Shown here: piece by piece, positions 1-8,094 of the stretch
How the letters are laid out: each line of letters opens with the position of its first letter
How positions within the stretch are numbered: the first letter of the stretch is position 1
Source of the DNA: Anaeromyxobacter oryzisoli
GTDB taxonomy: Bacteria > Myxococcota > Myxococcia > Myxococcales > Anaeromyxobacteraceae
Assembly (NCBI RefSeq): GCF_022690765.1
Contig: NZ_JALCZA010000007.1
Span: 69,706 to 133,705 of the forward strand
DNA length: 64,000 bases
Direction: 5' to 3'
The notes under the pieces: generated by a model
The model's input: the letters and a program-made list of their open reading frames with translations, nothing else
Database searches by the model: none
Told to the model about the DNA's origin: nothing
Made by a program: the position numbers and the translations under genes

Positions 1-80
1 GGGGCGCGGTGGGGCCGGGGCCGGCCCCTCCGGCCCCCCCCCCCCTCGCGGGGCCCGGGGGGCGGGGGGCGCGCCCCCAC
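1..80. other. G/C-only low-complexity window edge
   Basis: The first ~80 bases are runs of G and C with almost no A or T, including a long C run around 37-46. The reading frame of the following gene stays open through it, but the residues it would encode (Gly/Arg/Pro) do not look like the membrane protein that becomes recognisable from about base 80. The likely cause is unreliable sequence at a contig end rather than biology. Confidence 0.55.
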
Positions 81-1363
81 GGAACTTCCAGTGGAACGGC
101 CTCGTCCGCTTCGCCGGAGGGTGGTTCCAGAGCACCGACCTCCCGCGCACCTACGCGCCGACCTGGTTCCTCGCCACGCTGCCGGAGAGCTGGTTCGCCA
201 TCGCCATCGCCGGCGCGATCGCCGCCGTCGTCGCCTGGCAGCGTGACCGCATCCGACCCACGCTCGAGGCGGGCTGGCTCGATCCGGCGCTCGTCGCCGC
301 GGCCGGGCTCGCGCCGATCGCCGCCGCCGCGATCCTGCGGCCGGTGCTCTACGACGGCGTTCGACATCTGCTGTTCGTGCTGCCCGCGCTCGCGGCGACG
401 GCCGGTTGGGCGCTCTCGGCGGCGCTCGATCGGCTGCCGCGGCTCGTCGGACGCGCTGCGCTGGGCCTGACCGCCGCGCTCGCGGCTCTCGCCGTCGCGG
501 ACGCCGTCCGCCTTCACCCGTACCAGTACCTCTACTTCAACCGGAGCGTCGCCGGCGGCCTCGCCGGCGCCAGCCGGGATTACGAGCTCGACTACTGGGG
601 CGCGACCGGGCGCGAGGCGATGGCCTGGGTCACCCGGAACGTCCCCCCGCGCGCCGGCGGACCGCTGTCCGTCGCGACGACGGCCGACCCCTGGGTCGCG
701 TCGCACTGGATCGAGGGCGATCCCGCCCTGCGCTCGCGGTTCGTCTTCGAGCTCGGCGGGCCGCCGGACCTGCGGCTCGCCACGACCCGCTGGTTCGAGC
801 ACCGCTCGACCGGCAAGGTGCTCCACGTCGTGGAGCGGATGGGGGTCCCGCTCCTCTACGTCATCGAGACCGCGCCGGAGGGCGCCCCGCTCGTCCTCGA
901 GGGCGGCGACCTCGCGGTGGCGCTGCCGCCGGCGCCCGGCTGGGGGGGAATGGCTCGCGTCGAGCCGGGGCTCGATCGCGCGGGGTATGCGCTCCGTCGA
1001 CTCCGCGGAGCTCCGGCGCAGGCCGAGGCGTGGATCCTGACGCCGCGGAGCGGCGGCGTCCCGAGCCTCGAGGAGCTCAGAGGCGAGGTCGCCGGCGTCG
1101 CCGCGACGCTCCTCGGCGGCTCGCCCGGCGACTTCGACGCGCAGCCCGTGGTGGGGCCCGGTGCCAGCGGGTGGGTGGTGACGAGCGCCTTCGCGGCATC
1201 GCCGGGGGCCCCGTTCGTCGCGATCGCCGCGGCGCGGGTCGGTGGGGCGGCGCTGCTGCTCGTCGCTCGATACGAGGACGACCCCGAGGCCTCCTCGCGC
1301 GAGGTACTGGGTTGGCTGCGCGGGGCCCGGCTGGCCGACGCCGCGGAGCGGCGGCGCCCGTGA
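2..1363 (+). CDS. GT39/ArnT-like membrane glycosyltransferase, 5'-truncated
   Basis: This is the C-terminal part of a polytopic membrane protein whose start lies outside the window. From about base 80 the frame reads as a loop with TDLPRTYAP followed by hydrophobic segments and the motif HPYQYLYFN. A soluble domain containing DYWG comes next. This pattern is familiar from ArnT/PMT-type lipid-linked sugar transferases, which move a sugar from a polyprenyl carrier to a periplasmic acceptor. The substrate cannot be told. The ~250 C-terminal residues after the last membrane segments form a soluble, Gly/Ala-rich domain of no recognised family. The stop is TGA at 1361-1363 and a terminator-like hairpin follows at once. 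The N-terminal reading before base 80 is not trustworthy. Confidence 0.6.
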   Translation, partial: GRGGAGAGPSGPPPPRGARGAGGAPPRNFQWNGLVRFAGGWFQSTDLPRTYAPTWFLATLPESWFAIAIAGAIAAVVAWQRDRIRPTLEAGWLDPALVAAAGLAPIAAAAILRPVLYDGVRHLLFVLPALAATAGWALSAALDRLPRLVGRAALGLTAALAALAVADAVRLHPYQYLYFNRSVAGGLAGASRDYELDYWGATGREAMAWVTRNVPPRAGGPLSVATTADPWVASHWIEGDPALRSRFVFELGGPPDLRLATTRWFEHRSTGKVLHVVERMGVPLLYVIETAPEGAPLVLEGGDLAVALPPAPGWGGMARVEPGLDRAGYALRRLRGAPAQAEAWILTPRSGGVPSLEELRGEVAGVAATLLGGSPGDFDAQPVVGPGASGWVVTSAFAASPGAPFVAIAAARVGGAALLLVARYEDDPEASSREVLGWLRGARLADAAERRRP

Positions 1364-1390
1364 CCGCCGCAGGGCTGCGGCGGTCCTTCT
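1364..1390 (+). terminator. Rho-independent-like terminator
   Basis: A perfect 8-bp stem (CCGCCGCA / TGCGGCGG) with a GGGC loop starts directly after the upstream stop codon and is followed by the pyrimidine-rich TCCTTCT. The T-tract is interrupted, so termination efficiency is uncertain. It separates the glycosyltransferase from the next gene. Confidence 0.55.
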
Positions 1391-1416
1391 GATAGGATGG
1401 GCTCCGGCTTACCCCG

Positions 1417-2814
1417 ATGACACCTCGCCTCCGCGGAAATCGTCTCGCCGGCCTCGTCTGGCTGTGCCTCGCCGCCTGCTCGACGAGAGACTCCGGGGCG
1501 CCGCGCGCTCCGGCCTCGGTGGCCGCCGCGGCCTCGGGCACGTCCCTCGTGCTCGCCACGATGCCGGAGAAGGCCACCGCCTCGGCGCCGGCGCCTTCGT
1601 CGCCCCCGGGGCTCGGGCTGCACTCGGCTCTTCCGCCCGGTCCTCCCGAGATCGTCTTCGCCGAGCGGAGCGGCGGCGTCGCCTACGTCGTGGACAAAGG
1701 GGACCGGTTCCAGGTCGTCCACGACGGCCGCGCGGGCAAGCCCTACCCGGTGGTCGGGGAGATCGCGCTCAGCGCGGACGGCCGGCGCTGCGCCCACGGG
1801 GCGATCGTCGACGGCAAGTGGCGGATGGTGGTGGACGGCGTGGAAGGGCGCCCGTTCGACACCGTCAGGTCGCCGGTGTTCAGCCCGGACGGCTCGCACG
1901 TCGCGTACCAGGCGATGTCCGGCGAGCGCTGGCACCTCGTCGTGGACTCGACCGTGAACCGCGGGACCCGCACCCGGTACCTGAACCATGAGTTCGGCGC
2001 CGACTCTGCCCGGCTCGCCTTCGTGGACGACGTCGACGATCGGGACCAGGGGCGGCTCGTGATCGGCGACCTGGGATCCAGGAAGCAGACGGTGGTGGCG
2101 TCCGGCGTCTCCGCCATGCTCCTCGACGCCGGGAGGTCACGGGTCGCGGCGGTCGTCACGACGGAGGGACGGCAGCGGGTCCTGACGCTCGCGCTCGACA
2201 GGCCCGATCGCGTCCTGAAGGGCCCGACCTACGACGCGGTTTCCGAGCTCGCGTTCGGGCCGGACGGCGAGTCGATCGCGTACGTGGCGGAGCGATCCGG
2301 TGAGCGGCGCGTGGTGCTCGACGACCGCGAGGCGTCCCTCGGCGCCGGCCACCTCGTCGGCCCGCCCGTGGTCATCCCGGGCAGGAAGGCGGTCGGGGTC
2401 CTCCTCGCGTCGCCGGACGGCTCGGTCGCCCTGCAGGAGCTCTTCGCGGAGCGCGGGCGCGGGGAGGCGCCGTACGACGAGGCCGAAGGGTTGGTCTACG
2501 CCGCGGACGGCCGGCTCCACGCTTACGCCGCGCGCCGTGGCGCGAGCTGGTTCGCCGTGCTGGACGGGAAGGAGGGGCCGCCGTTCGATCGCGTGGTGAC
2601 CCCGGTGTTCAGCCCGGACGGACGTCTCCTGGCCTACCGCGCGCGGAAGGACGGCGCGCGGTTCGTGGTCGTCGCGGAGACCGGCGGAGGGGCGGTCAGA
2701 CTTCATCCGGCGTATGAGCAGGTGTTTCCGGTCCGGTTCACGGCGGACGGGAGCTCCATCGCGTACGGCGTCAAGGACGGGCGGCAGCTCGTCTGGAAGG
2801 TGGAGCCGCCGTGA
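1417..2814 (+). CDS. TolB/WD40-like beta-propeller lipoprotein
   Basis: The 465-aa protein begins with a basic n-region and a hydrophobic stretch ending in the lipobox LAAC (Cys21), so it should be a lipid-anchored envelope protein. The body repeats blades of the form 'PVFSPDGxxxAYxA', with clear copies near residues 150-165 and 395-410. These are typical of TolB/PD40 beta-propellers. Such proteins are generally scaffolds or binding platforms, and no enzymatic residues are evident. Its stop overlaps the next start by four bases (GTGA), so it is probably translationally coupled to the CHAP-like gene. The partner is unknown. Confidence 0.7.
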   Translation: MTPRLRGNRLAGLVWLCLAACSTRDSGAPRAPASVAAAASGTSLVLATMPEKATASAPAPSSPPGLGLHSALPPGPPEIVFAERSGGVAYVVDKGDRFQVVHDGRAGKPYPVVGEIALSADGRRCAHGAIVDGKWRMVVDGVEGRPFDTVRSPVFSPDGSHVAYQAMSGERWHLVVDSTVNRGTRTRYLNHEFGADSARLAFVDDVDDRDQGRLVIGDLGSRKQTVVASGVSAMLLDAGRSRVAAVVTTEGRQRVLTLALDRPDRVLKGPTYDAVSELAFGPDGESIAYVAERSGERRVVLDDREASLGAGHLVGPPVVIPGRKAVGVLLASPDGSVALQELFAERGRGEAPYDEAEGLVYAADGRLHAYAARRGASWFAVLDGKEGPPFDRVVTPVFSPDGRLLAYRARKDGARFVVVAETGGGAVRLHPAYEQVFPVRFTADGSSIAYGVKDGRQLVWKVEPP

Positions 2815-3299
2815 TCCCGCTCCTCGTCCTCGTGGTGCTCGCGGCCGGGCCGAGCGGGCACGAGCTCGACGCCGGGAGGCTTCCGGTGTGCAGCAACCGG
2901 CTGGTCGGCTCCGTCGTCAGGCGCACCGGCTGCATGGTCGGCGACGGGAGGTGCTGGATCCGGAGCGGCGGCTTCTGCACCCATCACGTCGAGCGGCGGC
3001 TGGGCGCGAGCGGCCCCCTCGATGGGATGCGGCTCGAGCGCGTCGGCCCGGAGGACGTCAGGGCGGGAGACATCGCCGTGTTCAGCTCGCGAGCGCACTA
3101 CGCCTACGTCGAGGCGGTCGTGAAGGACGGGAGGGGCAGGCCGATCGCGGTGGACGTCTCCGAGTACAACTTCGGCACCTGCTGGGTCGACAAGGAGTTC
3201 ATGGTCACCGATCGGTACAAGCTCCTGCACCGGCGCAGGGGCATCGCCATGCGCGACGTGGACGGTGGGTTCCTGAGGGCTCGCCGCGGCGCCCGGTGA
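2811..3299 (+). CDS. CHAP-like amidase/peptidase domain protein
   Basis: This 162-aa protein starts at GTG within the GTGA overlap with the upstream gene. A short hydrophobic N-terminus (residues 1-13) suggests export. Residues 54-64 (GGFCTHHVERR) match the catalytic-cysteine segment of CHAP domains (usual form GQCTWxVxxR). The stretch at 86-103 (GDIAVFSS..HYAYVEAV) matches the catalytic-histidine strand, giving candidate residues Cys56 and His96. CHAP enzymes cut peptidoglycan cross-bridges or related amides. Additional cysteines at 27, 41 and 48 could form disulfides. The family call rests on two short motifs, so it is moderate. Confidence 0.55.
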   Translation: MIPLLVLVVLAAGPSGHELDAGRLPVCSNRLVGSVVRRTGCMVGDGRCWIRSGGFCTHHVERRLGASGPLDGMRLERVGPEDVRAGDIAVFSSRAHYAYVEAVVKDGRGRPIAVDVSEYNFGTCWVDKEFMVTDRYKLLHRRRGIAMRDVDGGFLRARRGAR

Positions 3300-3305
3300 T
3301 CCTCC

Positions 3306-5645
3306 GTGACGGGCGTCGAGGCTCCCACGCGAAGCCGCCGGCTGCGCGCGCTGGTCACCCGGGCCGGCGCGCCGGCGATCGTCGCGTGCGCCGTGCTGGC
3401 CCCGCTGGCCGTCCACTGGCTGGCGGGCAGGACCCTCGCCTGGTTCGACACCCAGCGGCTGTACGCCCCCCAGCGCTGGCTCGTGGACGAGGCCCTCCGC
3501 GCCTTCCGCCTGCCGCTCTGGAACCCGTTCATGGGCGGCGGGATGCCGTTCCTCGCGGACGCCATCCACGGCGTGCTGCACCCGGTGTCCGTCCTGACGG
3601 CATGGGTCGCGACCGCTCGGAGCGCCGACGTCCTGATCGGCGGGCACGTGGCCTGCGCCGGGCTCGGCGCCGCGCTGCTCGCGCGGGCGCTGGGGGCGTC
3701 CCGCGCCGGCGCGGCGGTCGCCGCCTTCGCGTTCGGCCTGTCGGGGTTCGTGCTCTCGATGGCCGGGAACCTCGTCTTCCTGGCCGGCGCCGGCAGCTTG
3801 CCGTTCTGCGTGGCCGGGCTGCGCCGCTTCGCGGTCGATCCCCGACCGTCGACGCTCGCCTTCGGCGCGGGGGGCGCGGCGGTGCTCGCCCTCTCCGGGG
3901 AAGCCCAGTCGCTGATGGTCGGCGGCGTCCTGGCCCTCGTCCTCGCGTGGGAGGGCGGGGGCTGGCGTGGCGCGGCGCGCGCGGTCGCCGCCGGGAGCGT
4001 CGGCCTCCTCCTCGCCGGCGTGCAGCTCGTCCCGTCGGCGGTCCACCTCCCGCGTAGCTTGAGGGCGGCCGAGACGTGGACGCCGGCGCCGGCGGTGTGG
4101 GCCTTCGAGCCGTGGCGCGCCCCGGAGCTCGTGCTGCCCGGGCTGCTCCACGGCCCCGACCCGTACGCGGATCCCGTCTACGAGGCTCTCGCCGGCCCCG
4201 GCCGTTCGCCGGCGACAGCCTTCCCCATGCCGTTCGCCGCCAGCGTGTTCGTGGGGCTCCTCCCGCTGGTGCTCGCGGCCATCGGCGTCCGCGAGGGACG
4301 GCGAGGGTGGGTTTTGGGGATCGTCGCGCTGGTGCTCCTCTGGATCGCGCTCGGCCCTGCGCTCGGAGCGAGCGCGATCCTCGGGCACGTGCCGCTCTGG
4401 AGGGCGTTCCAGTCCTCCGAGAAGCTGGTCGGTCCCCTGACGCTCGTGCTCGCGGCGCTCGCGGCGCTCGGCTTCGACCGCGTGCTCGAGCGGCGGGCGG
4501 GGACCTGGCAGGTGCTCGCCACCGCCGCCGTCCTCGGGATGGCGTCCATCGGCGCCTGCCACCTGGACGCGGCGGGGCTCGCGTCGCGCGTCGCGTCGGT
4601 CGCGGACGAGCGCATCGCCCGCGGGACGTGGCATGTGCTCGGCGCGGCGGGGGCGCTCGGGGGGTGGCTCCTCCTCCGCGACCGGCTCGGCGTCGCGGGC
4701 GCGAGGGCGGCGCTCGCCGCGCTCGCCTGGCTCGGGATGGCCGCGGCCTCCCCCACGGCCCTCCGCCCAGGGGATCCGGACACGCGGCTCCGTGCGCCGG
4801 CGGCGGCGCTCGCGGCGGAGCCCCCCGGTCCCCGGATCGCGACCCCGTACTTCCACACCGTGTACTCCGCGGATCCGGGGGCGGACCTCGCGGACGCCGC
4901 CGCGCGCGAGCACGCGTGGCTCGGGTACCCCGCGTACAACGTGCGCGCGAGGATCGAGTCGCTGAACGAGTACTCCGCGATGCCACCGCGGCGGCTCGCG
5001 GTGCTGGCCGCCGGCGACTGGAGGCACTGGCCGGCGGCGCCGAGGCGGTACGCGATCACCCACGTCGTCGTCGATCCGCCCCTCACGATGGCGGAGCGGG
5101 AGCTGTACGAGGCCGTGACGAGCGGGGGCAGGCGCGTCGAGTCCGTCCCCGGGCGGTACGAGGTCTGGGCCGTGCCGCATCGCGGGTGGGCCACGTTCCC
5201 GCGCGCGCTCCGCGCCGTCCCCGACGAGCGCGCCGCGCTCTCGCAGGCCGCCGCGGCCCTCGTCGGCGAGGACGCGCCCGTCGTGGTGGAGGCCTGGGGC
5301 CGGTTCGCGGCGGCGCCGGGGCGCGTGCTCTCGATCGCGCGCGGGCTCGAGTCCCTGCGCGTCGAGGCGGAGGCGGACGCCGACGCCACCCTCGTCGTCG
5401 CCGACGCGTGGTGGCCGGGGTGGGAGGCGACCGTGGACGGCGTCGCCGTGCCCATCTTCCGCGCGGACGCGCTCGTCCGCGCGGTCCGGTGGCCGGCGGG
5501 CCGGCACGTCCTCGAGATGCGTTACCGCCCGCCCGAGGTGCGGTGGGGGCTCGGTGTGACCGCGCTCGGCGTCGCGCTGACGGCGGCCTGGATGACGTTC
5601 CTCCGCCGGCGAGGCGCTGCGAATGCACCTCTGGAGCACGGATGA
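3306..5645 (+). CDS. YfhO-family membrane protein (copy 1)
   Basis: This 779-aa polytopic membrane protein has about a dozen hydrophobic segments. The N-terminal block WFDTQRLYAP..W..DEALR and LPLWNPFM.GG.P is characteristic of YfhO-like/GT-C-type proteins. The soluble C-terminal end has the pattern WWPGWEATVDG...RADALVRAVR...GRHVLEMRYRP, also a YfhO hallmark. Family members are thought to act in glycosylation of envelope polymers; the substrate here is unknown. It starts at GTG (3306), 6 bp after the CHAP-like gene, and ends in an ATGA overlap with a second copy of itself. Confidence 0.75.
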   Translation: MTGVEAPTRSRRLRALVTRAGAPAIVACAVLAPLAVHWLAGRTLAWFDTQRLYAPQRWLVDEALRAFRLPLWNPFMGGGMPFLADAIHGVLHPVSVLTAWVATARSADVLIGGHVACAGLGAALLARALGASRAGAAVAAFAFGLSGFVLSMAGNLVFLAGAGSLPFCVAGLRRFAVDPRPSTLAFGAGGAAVLALSGEAQSLMVGGVLALVLAWEGGGWRGAARAVAAGSVGLLLAGVQLVPSAVHLPRSLRAAETWTPAPAVWAFEPWRAPELVLPGLLHGPDPYADPVYEALAGPGRSPATAFPMPFAASVFVGLLPLVLAAIGVREGRRGWVLGIVALVLLWIALGPALGASAILGHVPLWRAFQSSEKLVGPLTLVLAALAALGFDRVLERRAGTWQVLATAAVLGMASIGACHLDAAGLASRVASVADERIARGTWHVLGAAGALGGWLLLRDRLGVAGARAALAALAWLGMAAASPTALRPGDPDTRLRAPAAALAAEPPGPRIATPYFHTVYSADPGADLADAAAREHAWLGYPAYNVRARIESLNEYSAMPPRRLAVLAAGDWRHWPAAPRRYAITHVVVDPPLTMAERELYEAVTSGGRRVESVPGRYEVWAVPHRGWATFPRALRAVPDERAALSQAAAALVGEDAPVVVEAWGRFAAAPGRVLSIARGLESLRVEAEADADATLVVADAWWPGWEATVDGVAVPIFRADALVRAVRWPAGRHVLEMRYRPPEVRWGLGVTALGVALTAAWMTFLRRRGAANAPLEHG

Positions 5646-7972
5646 AGCTCGAGCGCGCCGACGGGGCGGGATGGCGGCTCTGGCCGGGCGCACGGGCCTG
5701 CTGCGCGCGCGCGGCTGCGCCCGCGATCGTGGCGTGCGCCGTGCTGGCGCCGCTGGCGGTACACTGGCTCGCGGGCCGGACGCTCGTCTGGTTCGACACC
5801 CAGCGGCTCTACGCGCCGGAGCGCTGGCTGGTGGACGAGGCGCTCCGCGGGTTCCGGCTGCCGCTCTGGAACCCGTTCATGAGCGGAGGGACGCCGCTCT
5901 TCGCCGACGGGATCCACGGAGTGCTGCACCCCGTCTCGGTCCTGACGGCGTGGCTCGGGACAGGGTGGAGCGCGGACCTCCTCGTCGGCGGGTACGTGAT
6001 CTGCGCCGGGCTCGGCGCCGCGCTCCTCGCGCGCGACCTGGGGGCCTCTCGCGCCGGCGCGGCGGTCGCCGCGTTCGCGTTCGCGATGTCGGGGTTCGTC
6101 CAGTCGATGGCCGGGAACCTCGTCTTCCTGGCCGGCGCCGGCAGCCTGCCGTTCTGCGTGGCCGGGCTGCGCCGCTTCGCGGTCGAGCCGCGGCCGGCCC
6201 AGCTCGCCGCCGGGGCGGGGGGCGCGCTGCTGCTCGCGCTCTCCGGCGACTTCGAGTCGCTGATCGTCGGGGGCGGGCTGGCGCTCGTGCTGGCGTGGGA
6301 GGTCGGCGGCTGGCGTGGCGCCGCCCGCGCGGTCGCCGCCGGGAGCGTCGGCCTCCTCCTGGCGGCCGTGCAGCTCGTCCCGACCGCGGTGCACCTCTCG
6401 CGGTCCGAGCGCGCGGTGGAGACGTGGAACCGGATGCCGGCGGTCTGGGCGCTCGAGCCCTGGCGCGTCGCGGAGCTGGTCCTGCCCGGGCTCCTCTGGG
6501 GCCCGGATCCCCTGATGGACGTCGTGTACGCGGAGCTGGCGGGCCCCGGTCGCTGGATGGACGGGGGGCTCCCGCTCCCGTTCGTGGCGAGCGTGTTCGT
6601 CGGGGTAGTGCCGGTGGCGCTCGCCGTCGCCGGCGTTCGCGGAGGCCGCCGCGGAAGGCTCCTCGGCCTCGTCGCGCTGGTCCTTCTCTGGATTGCGCTC
6701 GGCCCGGCCCTCGGCGCCGACGCGCTCCTCTCGCACGTGCCCATCTGGCGATCGTTCCGATACGCGGAGAAGCTCGTCGGGCCGCTGACCCTCGTCGTCG
6801 CCGCGCTCGCGGGGCTCGGCGCGGACGAGGTCGTCGCGCGCCGCGTGACGGGGAGGTGGCTCTTCGCCGTCGCCGTCGCGATCGGGCTCGTGTCCGTCGG
6901 CGCCAGCTTCGTGGCGGGCTCGAGGCTGACGCCCGACGTCGCGGCGATGGCGAGGGACCGCGTCCTGCGGGGCGCGTGGCACGTGCTCTGCGCGGCGGGC
7001 GCGCTGGGGGGCTGGATCCTCGCCGGACGCCGGCTCGGCACGACCGGACGCGAGGTGGCGCTGGCCGCCGTCGTGTGGGGCGCGATGGCGGCGGCCTCCC
7101 CGGCGGCGCTCCGCCCCGGCGATCCCGCCGCTCGCCTCCGGTCACCGGGGCCGGCGCTGGCGGCGACGCCCCCGGGGCCGCGGATCGTGACGCCGTACAC
7201 GTACGAGCCCCTCTCCGCCGGGCCAGCAGGGGACTGGATCGATCAGGCCGCGCGCGAGCACGCCTCGCTCGGGATGGTCGCCCACAACGTGCGCTCCAGG
7301 ATCGACGCGTTCGACGACTACGGGGCCATGCTCCCGAGGCGGCCGGCGCTCCTCCAGGCGGCCTTCGGGCCGCGGTGGCCCGCGGCGGCGCGGCGCTACG
7401 GGGTGACGCACGTGGTGGTGTACCCGCCGCGATCGGAGCCGCACCGGGCGCTGCACGCGCTCGCGACGAGCGGCGGTACGCGGGTGCACTCCGGAGCGGG
7501 CCCCGGGGAGGTCTGGTCCGTCCCCCACCGGGAGTGGGCCAGCTTCCCGCCCGAGGTCCGCGTCGTCGAGGGTGAGCGGGCGGCCGTGCGGGGGACCGCG
7601 GCGTCGTTCATCGAGGGCAGCCCGGCGGTCGTCATCGAGGCCCCGAGCCGGTTCAGCGCCGCGGCCGGGCGCGTGCTCTCGATCGCGCGCGGGCTCGAGT
7701 CCGTACGGATCGAGGCAGGCTCCGAGGCCGACGCCACGCTCGTGGTCGCCGACGCGTGGTGGCCGGGCTGGGAGGCGACCCTCGACGGCCTCCCCGTGCC
7801 GATCTTCCGCGCAGACGTGCTCGTCCGGGCGGTGCGGTGGCCCGCCGGCCGGCACGTCCTCGAGATGCGTTACCGCCCGCCGGAGGTGCGGACGGGGATC
7901 ATGGTGTCGGTGTTGGGGATCGCCGTGCTGGCGGGCTGGATCACGATCTCGCGCCGCGCGCCTTCACGCTGA
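5642..7972 (+). CDS. YfhO-family membrane protein (copy 2)
   Basis: This 776-aa paralog follows the preceding gene with an ATGA overlap, and both run collinear from end to end. Near-identical nucleotide blocks occur in both, for example 3764-3835 versus 6107-6178 and the C-terminal 'RVLSIARGLES' region. Other blocks have drifted (the 'MDVVYAELAGPGRWMD' loop here). The architecture is the same: WFDTQRLYAP.RW near residue 45, then many membrane helices, then the WWPGWEATLDG C-terminal domain. The frame is also open far upstream, but that part is the shadow of copy 1. The ATG at 5642 is the start that fits the paralog's length and the overlap. Confidence 0.75.
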   Translation: MKLERADGAGWRLWPGARACCARAAAPAIVACAVLAPLAVHWLAGRTLVWFDTQRLYAPERWLVDEALRGFRLPLWNPFMSGGTPLFADGIHGVLHPVSVLTAWLGTGWSADLLVGGYVICAGLGAALLARDLGASRAGAAVAAFAFAMSGFVQSMAGNLVFLAGAGSLPFCVAGLRRFAVEPRPAQLAAGAGGALLLALSGDFESLIVGGGLALVLAWEVGGWRGAARAVAAGSVGLLLAAVQLVPTAVHLSRSERAVETWNRMPAVWALEPWRVAELVLPGLLWGPDPLMDVVYAELAGPGRWMDGGLPLPFVASVFVGVVPVALAVAGVRGGRRGRLLGLVALVLLWIALGPALGADALLSHVPIWRSFRYAEKLVGPLTLVVAALAGLGADEVVARRVTGRWLFAVAVAIGLVSVGASFVAGSRLTPDVAAMARDRVLRGAWHVLCAAGALGGWILAGRRLGTTGREVALAAVVWGAMAAASPAALRPGDPAARLRSPGPALAATPPGPRIVTPYTYEPLSAGPAGDWIDQAAREHASLGMVAHNVRSRIDAFDDYGAMLPRRPALLQAAFGPRWPAAARRYGVTHVVVYPPRSEPHRALHALATSGGTRVHSGAGPGEVWSVPHREWASFPPEVRVVEGERAAVRGTAASFIEGSPAVVIEAPSRFSAAAGRVLSIARGLESVRIEAGSEADATLVVADAWWPGWEATLDGLPVPIFRADVLVRAVRWPAGRHVLEMRYRPPEVRTGIMVSVLGIAVLAGWITISRRAPSR

Positions 7973-7983
7973 CACCCAGCCCT

Positions 7984-8070
7984 GCGCCAACTTGGCGCGG
8001 TCCGAGCTCGAGAGGGCTCGGGTATAGGTCCCGGGTCGCCGTAGGCGAGGCGCTCGCGTCTTGGCGAGCG
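7984..8070 (+). other. Four consecutive stem-loops in intergenic region
   Basis: Within 87 bases lie four perfect inverted repeats. They are GCGCCAA/TTGGCGC (7984-7998), CCGAGC/GCTCGG (8002-8021), TCGCC/GGCGA (8036-8048) and CGCTCGC/GCGAGCG (8051-8070). None has a T-tract. They lie between the stop of the second YfhO-like gene and the radical SAM gene. They could be a transcript-end/processing structure or a 5' leader structure for the radical SAM gene. Confidence 0.45.
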
Positions 8071-8094
8071 GTTCTCCACGGACTGGAGCCCGGC

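Noticed and set aside
856-1989. Long open frames on the minus strand and in alternative frames throughout, e.g. 856-1989, 2703-5693, 7870-10758 and 17996-22384
   Set aside because: They are Arg/Pro/Ala/Gly-rich shadows of genes on the other strand, a normal effect of very high GC. They lack domains, signal peptides and ribosome sites.
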